DNA of 57,233 bases from Olavius algarvensis associated proteobacterium Delta 3 (GTDB lineage Bacteria; Desulfobacterota; Desulfobacteria; Desulfobacterales; CAFBRK01), in assembly GCA_903231505.1 (NCBI GenBank), contig CAFBRK010000229.1, forward strand, positions 1 through 57,233, written 5' to 3'. Each line of letters opens with the position of its first letter. Position 1 is the stretch's first letter. The notes under the pieces were generated by a model, which had not been told where the DNA came from, did no database searches, and was given only the letters and a program-made list of their open reading frames with translations. Both the position numbers and the translations under genes were made by a program. Of the stretch, positions 9,194 to 16,936 are shown piece by piece.

Positions 9194-9595
9194 TCTGTTG
9201 GGAAACGACCGGCCTTAACTAAAGAATTTTTGAAGGTGTTTCGGACAAAGGCCTTCCGTTTCTCCTCCCGTTTCCGAATCCGTATTTCAGCAAATGATGC
9301 CATGTAACGTATATCCTTCCCCTCCTGCTTTCATACAACCGGGTCCACGAAACACCCTCTCTTGCGCATCGCGGTTTATCCTGCCCGGGCAATGGTTGTG
9401 TGGGCCAATATTTAAAAGAATTGAAAAATTCCTGTTTAATGGTTAGATGACTCTTTCAAGGTTTCCTGAAGGGGTGAGAGAATATACCAACCCAATGCGG
9501 CATCGGTACCATGTCCCGCATATCCAGAATGTGGCCGACAGGGCATTTGATATGTGAGCAGATGCAGGATAGGCAGTACCGCCGGACTCCGGACA
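9194..9595. other. Gene-free spacer
   Basis: 402 bases between the PilZ and Nudix genes, relatively AT-rich around 9405-9460. I see no gene, clear terminator or repeat shared with other spacers. Confidence 0.4.
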
Positions 9596-10195
9596 ATGAA
9601 GATCAAGCAAGCCACACCACTGACCGAGCAGAAATGGGTGAACCTGTTTGATGTCGCCTATGAGGGGAGGGACGGGCGTCTCAAATCGTGGCAGATTGCA
9701 ACCCGGCATGGAGCGCCGAAATGCATATCCGGTGACTTTGTCCCGCCGGACGCCGTTGTCATCGTGCCATTTCATGTAGAACGTGGCCAACTTGTCATCA
9801 CCCGGGAGTACCGGGTGCCGTTGGCCGGGGTGGAGTATGGGTTCCCGGCGGGACTGGTCGACGATGGTGAGACCCTCCAGGAAGCGGCGATACGGGAACT
9901 GCAGGAAGAAACCGGACTTGCGGTGACGCGAATCTTAAAGATCGGGCCACCGGTGTATTCTTCTGCAGGGATGAGCGATGAATCGGTCTCAATGGTATAT
10001 GTCGAGTGTGCCGGAGAGGTAAGTACGGCCGGAAACCAGGCATCCGAGCAGATAGAGGTGCTGTTTGTTTCCCCGACAGACGCCGCTCGTCTGTGTCGGA
10101 ACCCGGCGCTGAAATTCGATGCCAAAGCATGGCTGGTGCTAACCGCCTTTGCTGAGGAGGCCATGCCGTTTCAATCATCGCCGGAAGCCCGGTGA
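9596..10195 (+). CDS. Nudix hydrolase, ADP-ribose pyrophosphatase type
   Basis: Cytoplasmic hydrolase that cleaves a nucleoside diphosphate linked to another moiety; the closest branch is ADP-ribose pyrophosphatase (NudF-like). The Nudix box is complete at residues 86-108: G86, E92 of DDGETLQ, then RELQEETGL, matching GX5EX7REUXEEXGU. Before it, GQLVITREYRVPL is the usual substrate-side strand, and PVYSSAGMSDE after it matches the branch's catalytic loop region. Length is 199 residues. The start was set at ATG 9596; the frame is open to 9554, but neither has a strong ribosome site. A macrodomain protein, also acting on ADP-ribose derivatives, lies 1.3 kb downstream on the same strand. Confidence 0.88.
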   Translation: MKIKQATPLTEQKWVNLFDVAYEGRDGRLKSWQIATRHGAPKCISGDFVPPDAVVIVPFHVERGQLVITREYRVPLAGVEYGFPAGLVDDGETLQEAAIRELQEETGLAVTRILKIGPPVYSSAGMSDESVSMVYVECAGEVSTAGNQASEQIEVLFVSPTDAARLCRNPALKFDAKAWLVLTAFAEEAMPFQSSPEAR

Positions 10196-10352
10196 TGGCA
10201 CAGCATCTCTTCAGGCAGCGATATTGAAACACAGTTAAGATCCCGAGGATTCCATAAGCGGACGATCGATGACCTGTCTCGGTGGTTGCAAACTGCCGGA
10301 GGACGCCCTAGTATAACGGTTGAAACAATAATTCTCGATCACGGAGGCGGGT

Positions 10353-10532
10353 ATGGTGGATTCCTGTGAAGCGAAAGAAAAAGATCTGAACCTTCTATGT
10401 CCGGGCTGCAATTATAAGCTGCGTCGAGTTCGAAAATCGAGATCCAACGAATGCCGGGAACTCATCTGCCCGGGATGTGGGCATGTGTTTTCAGACGATG
10501 ATGTGGAAGACTTTGATGAAGCAAAAGACTGA
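10353..10532 (+). CDS. Small zinc-ribbon protein (59 aa)
   Basis: A 59-residue frame beginning MVDSCEAKEKDLNLL, preceded by GGAGG at 8 bases. It has two knuckles, CPGCNYKLR (about residues 16-24) and CPGCGHVFSDDD (about 39-50), the layout of a zinc ribbon, and an acidic tail. Small proteins of this kind bind zinc and often contact nucleic acid or a partner protein; I cannot name the family. It is followed by the DUF2845 gene. The strong ribosome site and paired CxxC motifs make it a likely real gene. Confidence 0.7.
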   Translation: MVDSCEAKEKDLNLLCPGCNYKLRRVRKSRSNECRELICPGCGHVFSDDDVEDFDEAKD

Positions 10533-10602
10533 CCCCTCACGGCGATATCCTATAACCGCCGGGGGATACCCTGGCCCGTTAACATACCAGAGGAATTCCG
10601 TC

Positions 10603-10902
10603 GTGAGAACGACCTGTGCAGCCCTGGTGGCCGTACTATATGTGATCATTGCGGTCTTTCCGGCCCATGCCATGATCTGTTCCACAAGAATGGTGGAACT
10701 GGGTGATTTCAAGTTTGAGGTGGTGGAAAAGTGCGGGGAACCGAAGTTTGCCGAAATCGTCGGGTATGGATTGAACCGCCGGGGCGACCGGGAGATGAAA
10801 GTGGAACAGTGGGTGTACGGACCGCTCAGGGGAATCTATTACATTCTGACCTTTCAAGGAGGGCGGCTAAAAAAAATCGAGACGCGCATCAAAAGGCCCT
10901 AA
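10603..10902 (+). CDS. DUF2845-like exported protein
   Basis: Predicted exported protein of 99 residues. The GTG at 10603 follows AGAGGAA and starts a clean signal peptide (VRTTCAALVAVLYVIIAVFPAHA). The mature part has MICSTRMVELGDFKFEVVEKCGEP and a C-terminal FQGGRLKKIE strand, the pattern of DUF2845 periplasmic proteins. Longer in-frame starts (10516, 10477) add a leader without signal character. Two cysteines, in MICST and EKCGEP, could form a disulfide. The function of the family is not known to me. It lies between two zinc-ribbon genes. Confidence 0.65.
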   Translation: MRTTCAALVAVLYVIIAVFPAHAMICSTRMVELGDFKFEVVEKCGEPKFAEIVGYGLNRRGDREMKVEQWVYGPLRGIYYILTFQGGRLKKIETRIKRP

Positions 10903-10957
10903 CCCACGCCTTGCATAACATTTTTTGAGTACCTGGCAACAGATCCGGAGAACAGCA

Positions 10958-11452
10958 ATGCCGATTTACGAGTTTTATTGTGACCAGTGCAATACCATTT
11001 TCAATTTTTTTTCCAGAGCCGTAAATACGAGTAAAATCCCGAACTGCCCCAAATGTGAGCATCAGAAACTGACCCGGCAGGTATCTCTATTCGCCGTAAC
11101 CGGAAAAGCCAAAGAAGATGGCGATCTCGACGATCTGCCCATCGACGAGACCAAGATGGGACGCGCCATGGAAGTCCTGGCCAGGGAGGCCGACCGCATC
11201 GATGAGAACGATCCCAAGCAAGCGGCCAACCTGATGCGGAAACTGACCGGTATGACCGGACTCGAGCTCGGGGCAAACATGGAAGAGGCGCTGCAGCGAA
11301 TGGAGCGGGGCGAAGACCCGGAGCAGGTCGAGGCTGAAATGGGAGATTTACTGGAAGAAGAGGAACCCTTTCTGCTTCCGGGCGGGAAAAGAAAAAGAGG
11401 GGGCATGGCCAAACCGGCTCCGAAAAAGGATGATACTCTGTACGACCTGTAA
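10958..11452 (+). CDS. FmdB-like zinc-ribbon protein with acidic tail
   Basis: Cytoplasmic protein of 164 residues. The N-terminal FmdB/CxxC_CxxC-type ribbon starts MPIYEFYCDQCNTIF and closes with CPKCEHQKLTRQVS (first about 50 residues). A long charged helical region follows (AREADRIDENDPKQAANLMRKL), then a Glu-rich stretch (DLLEEEEPF) and a basic tail (GGKRKRGGMAK). The start at 10958 has GGAG upstream; a longer in-frame start at 10925 is unlikely because MPIYEF is the family's usual N-terminus. FmdB proteins are regulatory or structural zinc ribbons of unclear role. The macrodomain gene starts 37 bases later, so the two are probably cotranscribed. Confidence 0.8.
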   Translation: MPIYEFYCDQCNTIFNFFSRAVNTSKIPNCPKCEHQKLTRQVSLFAVTGKAKEDGDLDDLPIDETKMGRAMEVLAREADRIDENDPKQAANLMRKLTGMTGLELGANMEEALQRMERGEDPEQVEAEMGDLLEEEEPFLLPGGKRKRGGMAKPAPKKDDTLYDL

Positions 11453-11488
11453 CATGAACACGGTAGCGCATCACTATCCGGTGAGATC

Positions 11489-12022
11489 ATGACACGGGAC
11501 ATATGGGATCGCATGGAAATCCGGCAGGGTGACATTACCCGACTCGATGTCGATGCCATTGTCAATGCCGCCAACAGGTCCCTGCGGGGAGGTGGAGGCG
11601 TTGACGGGGCCATTCACCGCGCCGCCGGCCCCGAGCTGCTCGAGGAATGCAAAACCATCGGGGGCTGTCCCACCGGTGAGGCCCGCATCACCAAAGGGTA
11701 CCTTTTGCCGGCCAAATACGTTATCCATACGGTAGGCCCGATCTACCGGGGGCGCCCCAGCGACAGTCAACAGCTGTTGTCGTGCTACCGCAACAGCCTG
11801 GAACTCGCGGTGCAGCACAGATTATCCGCCATCGCGTTTCCGGCCATCAGCTGCGGCGTCTACGGATATCCGATCCGGGAAGCCAGCCGTATCGCCATCG
11901 ACACCGCGGCCCGCTTTCTGGAAAACCATTTATCCATTGAAAAGGTGATCTTCATTCTCTTTTCACCGGAAGATTCCGGCATCTATCGCTCCACAATGGA
12001 CCGGTTATCGCCCGAATATTGA
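11489..12022 (+). CDS. Macrodomain protein (YmdB-like O-acetyl-ADP-ribose deacetylase)
   Basis: Single macrodomain, 177 residues, cytoplasmic. Binds or hydrolyses ADP-ribose derivatives such as O-acetyl-ADP-ribose or mono-ADP-ribosyl groups. Family marks in order: [19 protein letters not shown], the glycine loop [40 protein letters not shown] split across the next strand, and [13 protein letters not shown]. These match the MacroD/YmdB class, including the Asn of VNAAN and the Asp/Gly loop. GGTGA precedes the ATG; a second ATG at 11513 would give the more typical MEIRQGD start. With the Nudix hydrolase upstream it points to an ADP-ribose clearance theme. Confidence 0.9.
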   Translation: MTRDIWDRMEIRQGDITRLDVDAIVNAANRSLRGGGGVDGAIHRAAGPELLEECKTIGGCPTGEARITKGYLLPAKYVIHTVGPIYRGRPSDSQQLLSCYRNSLELAVQHRLSAIAFPAISCGVYGYPIREASRIAIDTAARFLENHLSIEKVIFILFSPEDSGIYRSTMDRLSPEY

Positions 12023-12114
12023 CAATTTGGATCAATATGGTTAAAATTCTTTTTACTTTATCGGCCTGAACTCTGGTCTGCTCCGGCAGGCCATTATTAT
12101 TGAAGGAGGACGAC

Positions 12115-12432
12115 ATGCTGGAAGTGACCCCGGCGGCTACAGAACAAATCACCGCCTATTTTGATGGAAAAGAGGTTCAACCGATCCGCATCTTTCTCAA
12201 CGAAGGCGGCTGAGGCGGCCCCGGATTGGCAATGGCTCTGGACGAGCCTCAAGAAAATGATGAAAAATTTGACATTGATGGCTTTCAGTATCTGATCAAC
12301 AAAGAGTTCCTCGAAAAAGCCCAACCCATCAAGGTCGATTTTCTTGTCCACGGATTCAAGCTCGACTGCGGGATGGATTTCAGCGCAGGATGCTCCAGCT
12401 GCGGCACAACAGGCTCCTGCTGCTCGACCTGA
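12115..12432 (+). CDS. HesB/IscA-like selenoprotein (Sec33, in-frame UGA)
   Basis: Reads through a TGA at 12211-12213 as selenocysteine, giving 105 residues: start MLEVTPAATEQITAYFDGK, then FLNEGG-U-GGPGLAMALDEP and the A-type Fe-S-carrier pattern on to VDFLVHGFKLDCGMDF. The coding pattern continues without change across the TGA. In ordinary IscA/HesB proteins this position is the first metal-ligand Cys (GGCxG type), so U33 replaces a catalytic or ligand cysteine, as known for HesB-like selenoproteins of Desulfobacterota and Geobacter relatives. The C-terminus is Cys-rich (CSSCGTTGSCCS). A strong AAGGAGG precedes the ATG and a terminator follows. Conventional gene calling would keep only the part after the TGA. 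Its partner could be Fe-S assembly or a thiol redox process. Confidence 0.85.
12211..12251 (+). promoter_or_regulatory. Candidate bacterial SECIS element
   Basis: Stem-loop starting at the UGA: TGAGGC (12211-12216) pairs with GCCTCA (12246-12251), a 4 x 4 internal loop, CCGG (12221-12224) pairs with CTGG (12238-12241), and a 13-base G-rich loop. Bacterial SECIS elements sit directly after the UGA and bind SelB. Pairing was read by eye; not folded by software. Confidence 0.55.
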
Positions 12433-12452
12433 CACGGTCCTAAATTCAGAAA

Positions 12453-12493
12453 AAAGAGGCGGCACGTACCATGGGTGCCGCCTCTTTCGTTTG
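12453..12493 (+). terminator. Terminator after the selenoprotein
   Basis: Perfect 13-bp arms AAAGAGGCGGCAC (12453-12465) and GTGCCGCCTCTTT (12475-12487) followed by a short T-containing run. It lies 20 bases after the stop. Confidence 0.75.
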
Positions 12494-12725
12494 CGGTTCT
12501 TCTCCTGATGAGCAGGAGAGCTATAGCGTTTGTCAGACGAACGTTCCGGCCTGGCCTGATCCGTGTTTCCGCGGTCCTGTTGACTCCAGCAAGACACCGT
12601 GTTACCTTTTCAACATAAAATTCAACTATTTGAAAAAATAGAGAAAATAGCGATGACCGGTGGCCATCCGGAGGGTGGGGCATCCGGTATGTGTTGGCCT
12701 GACCAAGACGTAAAGGAGGCTGGTC

Positions 12726-13622
12726 ATGAATTATTTTATTTCCGGCGCCACCGGATTCGTGGGAACCCATCTTTGCCGACATTTGCTCGACACCGGCCAT
12801 GATGTCACTGGAGTGGGTGCCCGGCCAGAGCACCGTCACATCGATCATGACCGGTTCCACTACATTTCGGCGGACACAACCGAGCCGGGTTCATGGCAGG
12901 ATGCTGTGAAACACGCCGATGCCATTATAAATCTTGCCGGAAGAACCATATTCAACCGGTGGACGACGCAGTACAAGATCACCATTTACGACAGCCGTAT
13001 TCTGACAACCCGAAACATCGTGAATGCCCTGCCGGAGGACCGGGAGGTCGTTTTGTGCAGCACTTCGGCCGTGGGATACTATGGGAATCAGGGAGACAAC
13101 GTTCTCACCGAGGACGCGCCGGCCGGAGATGATTTCCTGGCCCGTTTGGGCGAGCACTGGGAGAGAGAGGCCCTGGCCGCGGAAGACAAGGGCGCTCGGG
13201 TTGTTTTGGCCCGATTCGGTATTGTGCTGGGCCGTGGCGGCGGAGCGCTCGAAAAGATGGTTCCGGCGTTCCGAATGATGGTAGGCGGCCCTATCGGGGA
13301 CGGGTTGCAGTGGTTCCCCTGGATCCACATGGACGATGTAACCGCTGCCGTCGACTTTGTCGTCGCAACGGATTCCGCAAGGGGTCCCTTCAATTTTTGC
13401 TCTCCCAACCCGGTCCGGAATCTGGATCTGGCAAGAACATTGGGGGATGTTCTGAACCGGCCGGCGGTGATGCCGGCACCGGCGTTTATGGTCCGACTGG
13501 TGCTGGGTGAATTTGGTAATACCCTTCTCGCAAGCCAGAGGGTCGTTCCGTCCAGATTGCTGGAGAGCGGCTTCAACTTTACCTTTCCGGATTTAGACAA
13601 CGCACTGGTGGATTTGGTATAA
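12726..13622 (+). CDS. TIGR01777-family NAD-dependent epimerase-like protein
   Basis: Extended short-chain dehydrogenase of 298 residues, the usual family length. The Rossmann glycine motif is near the start (SGATGFVGTHLCRHLL), then INLAGRTIFNRWT, SAVGYYGN (the YxxxK-type region is modified in this family) and GGGALEKM...FPWIHMDDV. The C-terminal DUF1731-like part has PAPAFMVRLVLGEFGNTLLASQRVVP. The family's reaction is not settled; members are nucleotide-sugar-epimerase-like. AAGGAGG lies 7 bases before the ATG. It is monocistronic, between a terminator and a repeat region. Confidence 0.88.
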   Translation: MNYFISGATGFVGTHLCRHLLDTGHDVTGVGARPEHRHIDHDRFHYISADTTEPGSWQDAVKHADAIINLAGRTIFNRWTTQYKITIYDSRILTTRNIVNALPEDREVVLCSTSAVGYYGNQGDNVLTEDAPAGDDFLARLGEHWEREALAAEDKGARVVLARFGIVLGRGGGALEKMVPAFRMMVGGPIGDGLQWFPWIHMDDVTAAVDFVVATDSARGPFNFCSPNPVRNLDLARTLGDVLNRPAVMPAPAFMVRLVLGEFGNTLLASQRVVPSRLLESGFNFTFPDLDNALVDLV

Positions 13623-14302
13623 CTGGATACTTGATGCTGGATTCTGGATGATCGGAAGTTGGAAATCGGAATACGGCGGATAAGCTCAAAGTTCAAGGCT
13701 GAAAGCTGAAAGATTAGCGATAAGGACAATAAATGACGTTTGCCGCAGGCAACCGGGCAAACGGGCAAACGGGCTGACGGGCCGACTGGCTAACGGGCCG
13801 ACGGACTGACGGGCCGACGGGCAAACGGATTGGCCGCGCCGCCTCGCCGGGTCGTGTTGCCCTTACTTTTTTGGTCGCCACTTTGCCCGGTGGGATCATT
13901 CCCCCTGGCCTTTTTCATACACGACCCGGCGATTTGGCGGGTATAGAGGGGCGGCGTTAACGGCGTTCTTTTCGTCAAGGGTACCGCAGCGCCGGTAAAT
14001 AGTTGAGCAAAAACAATGCCAGGGCAGATGTTCACCGTGAGCTTCCCTAAAAATATTCTTAACATTCTGAATTCATTTAGAATAAGCACTCATAGGGACG
14101 TGATCTGGGGATGCTGGGGCGGTTCCGGGGGACGCGTTTCATTGAGAAATGTCGGTGAAAATCCGACAAAATTGAAGGCCGAAAGGGGTGGATCGCTACC
14201 GGATCTGGCCGGTTTTCCCGTATGACAGCTACCAAAGGGGCGCTATCCTGGATATTGCATCTTTTTAGACATTTGCTGAAAAGATTTCATGCAATGTTCG
14301 GG
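13623..14302. repeat. Gene-free repeat region with 8-bp tandem array
   Basis: No credible gene in 680 bases. Nine 8-bp units of the CGGGCAAA/CGGGCCGA/CGGGCTGA kind run at 13754-13825, the reverse orientation of the array at 1693-1740. A structured stretch at about 14090-14225 contains TCGGTGAAAATCCGAC. A copy of the 32-bp dispersed repeat covers 14274-14305 and overlaps the last codons of the next gene. Confidence 0.65.
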
Positions 14303-15694
14303 CTAGTCTTTTCTGAGGGGATGTTTCGGATTGATGTTGTATTTGGCGATTTTATAGGCCAGCACACGCTCGCTGATTGAAAGCGCTTTGGCCGCACGCG
14401 CCTTCACGCCGCCCTGGGCGTGCAGGGCACGTCGGATCATGTCCATCTCCAGCCGGGACACGGCATCCGGCAGGGATCCTTCCGGCGGAATTTCCCCTTC
14501 TTCCCCTTCAACGGGCAAGGAGGTGAGTTCCAGTGGCAAATCCGACAAGCGGACGACTTCACCGTCACACAAGGCAACGGCACTTTCGATGGCGTTCTCC
14601 AACTGCCGCACGTTACCCGGCCACGGGTACTCCTGCATTTGTTTGAGCGCCTCCAGGGAGATGGTTTTTATATTTCTTTGGTTCAAGCGGCTGTAGCGCT
14701 TGATGAAAAACCGGATCAGCAGGGGAATGTCGTCAGCGTGCCCCCTCAATGAGGGCATGGTTAAGTTGATTACCGTAAGACGGTAGAACAGGTCTTCCCG
14801 GAACAGGCCCCTCTGAACCATATCCTTGAGGTCCCTGTTGGTGGCCGCAATGAGTCGGAAGTCCGACGTAATCGTCTCCTGCCCCCCGACCCGCTCAAAC
14901 GTTTTTTCTTCCAGCACGCGAAGCAGTTTTACCTGAATATCCAAAGGGATCTCGCCGACTTCGTCCAGAAACAGCGTTCCTCCGGTGGCGCGCTCAAAAC
15001 GGCCCTTGTGATCCCGCACAGCCCCGGTAAAGGAGCCTCGGACGTGCCCAAACAACTCGCTTTCCAGGGTCCCGGTGGAAAAGGCCGAGCAGTTCATCAC
15101 CACAAAGGGTCCGGGTTGTCTGGCGCTGTTATAGTGGATCGCCCGAGCCCCCAATTCTTTTCCGGTGCCCGTCTCCCCGGTGATAAGAACGTTTGCCGCG
15201 CTCTGGGAAGCCTTGTAAATCAAACGGAAAGCTTCCTGCATGGGTGCGCTTTGTCCGATCAGGTCATCGAAGTGATACTTTTCATGCACCTCGCTTTCCA
15301 AACGGGACAATTTCTGCTGCAGTTTCCCGATGTTGAGCGCTTTACGAACGACGAGGATCAGTTCCTTGGCGTCATACGGCTTGGTCAGGTACTCGGTGGC
15401 GCCCAATTCAAACGCTTTAAGGGTGCTGTCGATCCCGCCATAGGCTGTGATGATCAAAAAGGGAATCTCATGGCCCTGTGCCTTCATCTGCTCCAGGAGC
15501 TCCAGCCCATCCATCTTGGGCATGCGGTAATCGGCAATGATCAGATCGGCGGTAAAATCGTCGAGGGCTTCCAGCGCCTCCTGGCCGTCTTCGCACAGCA
15601 GCACGTGAAAACCCGCTTTTTCGAGTTGTTGCAGCAGAAGTTGTCGACTTACCGGGTCATCATCAGCCACCAGAATCTTGTGCTCGTCACCCAT
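14303..15694 (-). CDS. Sigma-54-dependent response regulator (NtrC family)
   Basis: Cytoplasmic transcription activator of 463 residues. The receiver (about 1-125) has the acidic cluster ADDDP and phospho-acceptor D55 in IIADYRMPK, with the conserved Lys in YLTKPYDA. The AAA+ domain has Walker A GETGTGKE near residue 173, the sigma-54 contact loop as GSFTGA rather than GAFTGA, and GGTLFLDEVGEIPL for Walker B. The C-terminal Fis-type HTH includes GGVKARAAKALSISERVL. No histidine kinase is adjacent, so it is an orphan here; the hybrid kinase at 31-34 kb is too far to assign. The stop codon lies in a dispersed repeat. Confidence 0.9.
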   Translation of the reverse strand: MGDEHKILVADDDPVSRQLLLQQLEKAGFHVLLCEDGQEALEALDDFTADLIIADYRMPKMDGLELLEQMKAQGHEIPFLIITAYGGIDSTLKAFELGATEYLTKPYDAKELILVVRKALNIGKLQQKLSRLESEVHEKYHFDDLIGQSAPMQEAFRLIYKASQSAANVLITGETGTGKELGARAIHYNSARQPGPFVVMNCSAFSTGTLESELFGHVRGSFTGAVRDHKGRFERATGGTLFLDEVGEIPLDIQVKLLRVLEEKTFERVGGQETITSDFRLIAATNRDLKDMVQRGLFREDLFYRLTVINLTMPSLRGHADDIPLLIRFFIKRYSRLNQRNIKTISLEALKQMQEYPWPGNVRQLENAIESAVALCDGEVVRLSDLPLELTSLPVEGEEGEIPPEGSLPDAVSRLEMDMIRRALHAQGGVKARAAKALSISERVLAYKIAKYNINPKHPLRKD

Positions 15695-15850
15695 GGTCCT
15701 CCCCCTGAAAGGCTCTTTTCAAAGCGTTCAACATCTATCTTTTACTAAGAATTCAGGAAATTTGCAAGACATCCCACCCAGAGGGCGAGCTATCCCGGGA
15801 TACCGGGATTTCCAATTCGACCCGGACCATCCACCAAAGAATTGTCTGTT

Positions 15851-16663
15851 TCAGTCGTTGTGCGAATACAAATGTACATCCTGCTGAGGATAGGGGATGG
15901 AGACGCCTTCGGCATCAAAACGCTTTTTAATGGCTTCCATGGTATCGAAATAAACGCCCCAGTAGTCGCCTGAAGCCACCCAGGGGCGAACCACAAAATT
16001 CACGCTGCTGTCGGCCAGTTCGGAAACGGCGATTTGGGTCGGGGGATCCTTGAGTACCCGCTCGTCGGATGCAAGAATGTCGGCCGCGATGGACCGGGCC
16101 TTGTCGATGTCGTCCTCGTAACCGATGCCGAAGGTCATATCCACCCGGCGGGTGCCTTTCGCCGACCAGTTGACGATGTTGTCGGAGGTCAGTCCTGCGT
16201 TGGGTATGATTACCGTTTTGTTATCCGCGGTCCGAAGCTGGGTGTTGAAAATCTCAATTTCCTCGACGACGCCGGCCACGCCGGCCCCCTCGATGAAATC
16301 CCCGACCCGGAACGGCCGGAACAGAATAATCAGAAAACCGGCGGCAAAATTGGCGAGGGACCCCTGCAGGGCGAGGCCGACCGCCAGGCCGGCGGCACCG
16401 ATAATCGCGATAAAGGAGGCCGTATGAACGCCAAGCTGCCCCAGAGAGGCGACGATGACAAAAGCCATCAGGGCAATATACGTCAGGTGGCGTGTAAACG
16501 ATACAATCGTCGGATCAACCTCACCTTTCTCCATGATCCGTGCCACCGTGTTCCGGATGATCCTGGCCACCCACCGACCGATGATAAGAATGGCAATCGC
16601 GGCGATGACGCGCATGCCGTACAAGGACAGCACCTCCCAAATCTTTGCAAGCAATTCTTCCAT
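15851..16663 (-). CDS. mscS: Small-conductance mechanosensitive channel (MscS)
   Basis: Inner-membrane tension-gated channel of 270 residues, close to E. coli MscS length. An N-terminal amphipathic segment leads into TM1 (VIAAIAILIIGRWVARII) and TM2 (LTYIALMAFVIVASLGQLGV), then the pore helix TM3 with the Ala/Gly pattern AAGLAVGLALQGSLANFAAG. The MscS beta domain follows (FRVGDFIEGAGVAGVVEEI, IPNAGLTSDNIVNWS), and the C-terminal domain ends IPYPQQDVHLYSHND. The start at 16663 has GGGGGAGA upstream; an in-frame ATG at 16759 adds unrelated residues. A C-terminal fragment of another MscS-like gene occurs at 40.5-40.8 kb. Confidence 0.9.
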   Translation of the reverse strand: MEELLAKIWEVLSLYGMRVIAAIAILIIGRWVARIIRNTVARIMEKGEVDPTIVSFTRHLTYIALMAFVIVASLGQLGVHTASFIAIIGAAGLAVGLALQGSLANFAAGFLIILFRPFRVGDFIEGAGVAGVVEEIEIFNTQLRTADNKTVIIPNAGLTSDNIVNWSAKGTRRVDMTFGIGYEDDIDKARSIAADILASDERVLKDPPTQIAVSELADSSVNFVVRPWVASGDYWGVYFDTMEAIKKRFDAEGVSIPYPQQDVHLYSHND

Positions 16664-16936
16664 TTCATTCTCCCCCAGTTGACGGTTTTCAAGCTGATTT
16701 TCGACGCGGCGAGAAGCCACACCATCCGCCTGATGTTCGGGTACGACTATTTGCGGCAACTAAATATACAGAAAGGAATCCGGTTCATATCAGGGCAAAC
16801 GGATATGACTCAGAATGTTGTCCCGGATAGAGTAATTCTGACCGGTCTGATGTCAAGAATAGACGCTCCGGTGTCAATCCGCAACATCCGGGTGATGGCC
16901 CCCACGGTTCGGCGATCATTCACACACCGGGTCATC

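Noticed and set aside
13754..13825. Possible CRISPR array
   Set aside because: Units are 8 bp with no spacers and no cas genes nearby; simple tandem repeat.
14150..14180. Cobalamin riboswitch
   Set aside because: GGTGAAAATCC resembles part of the motif, but the B12 box and downstream B12-related gene are absent.
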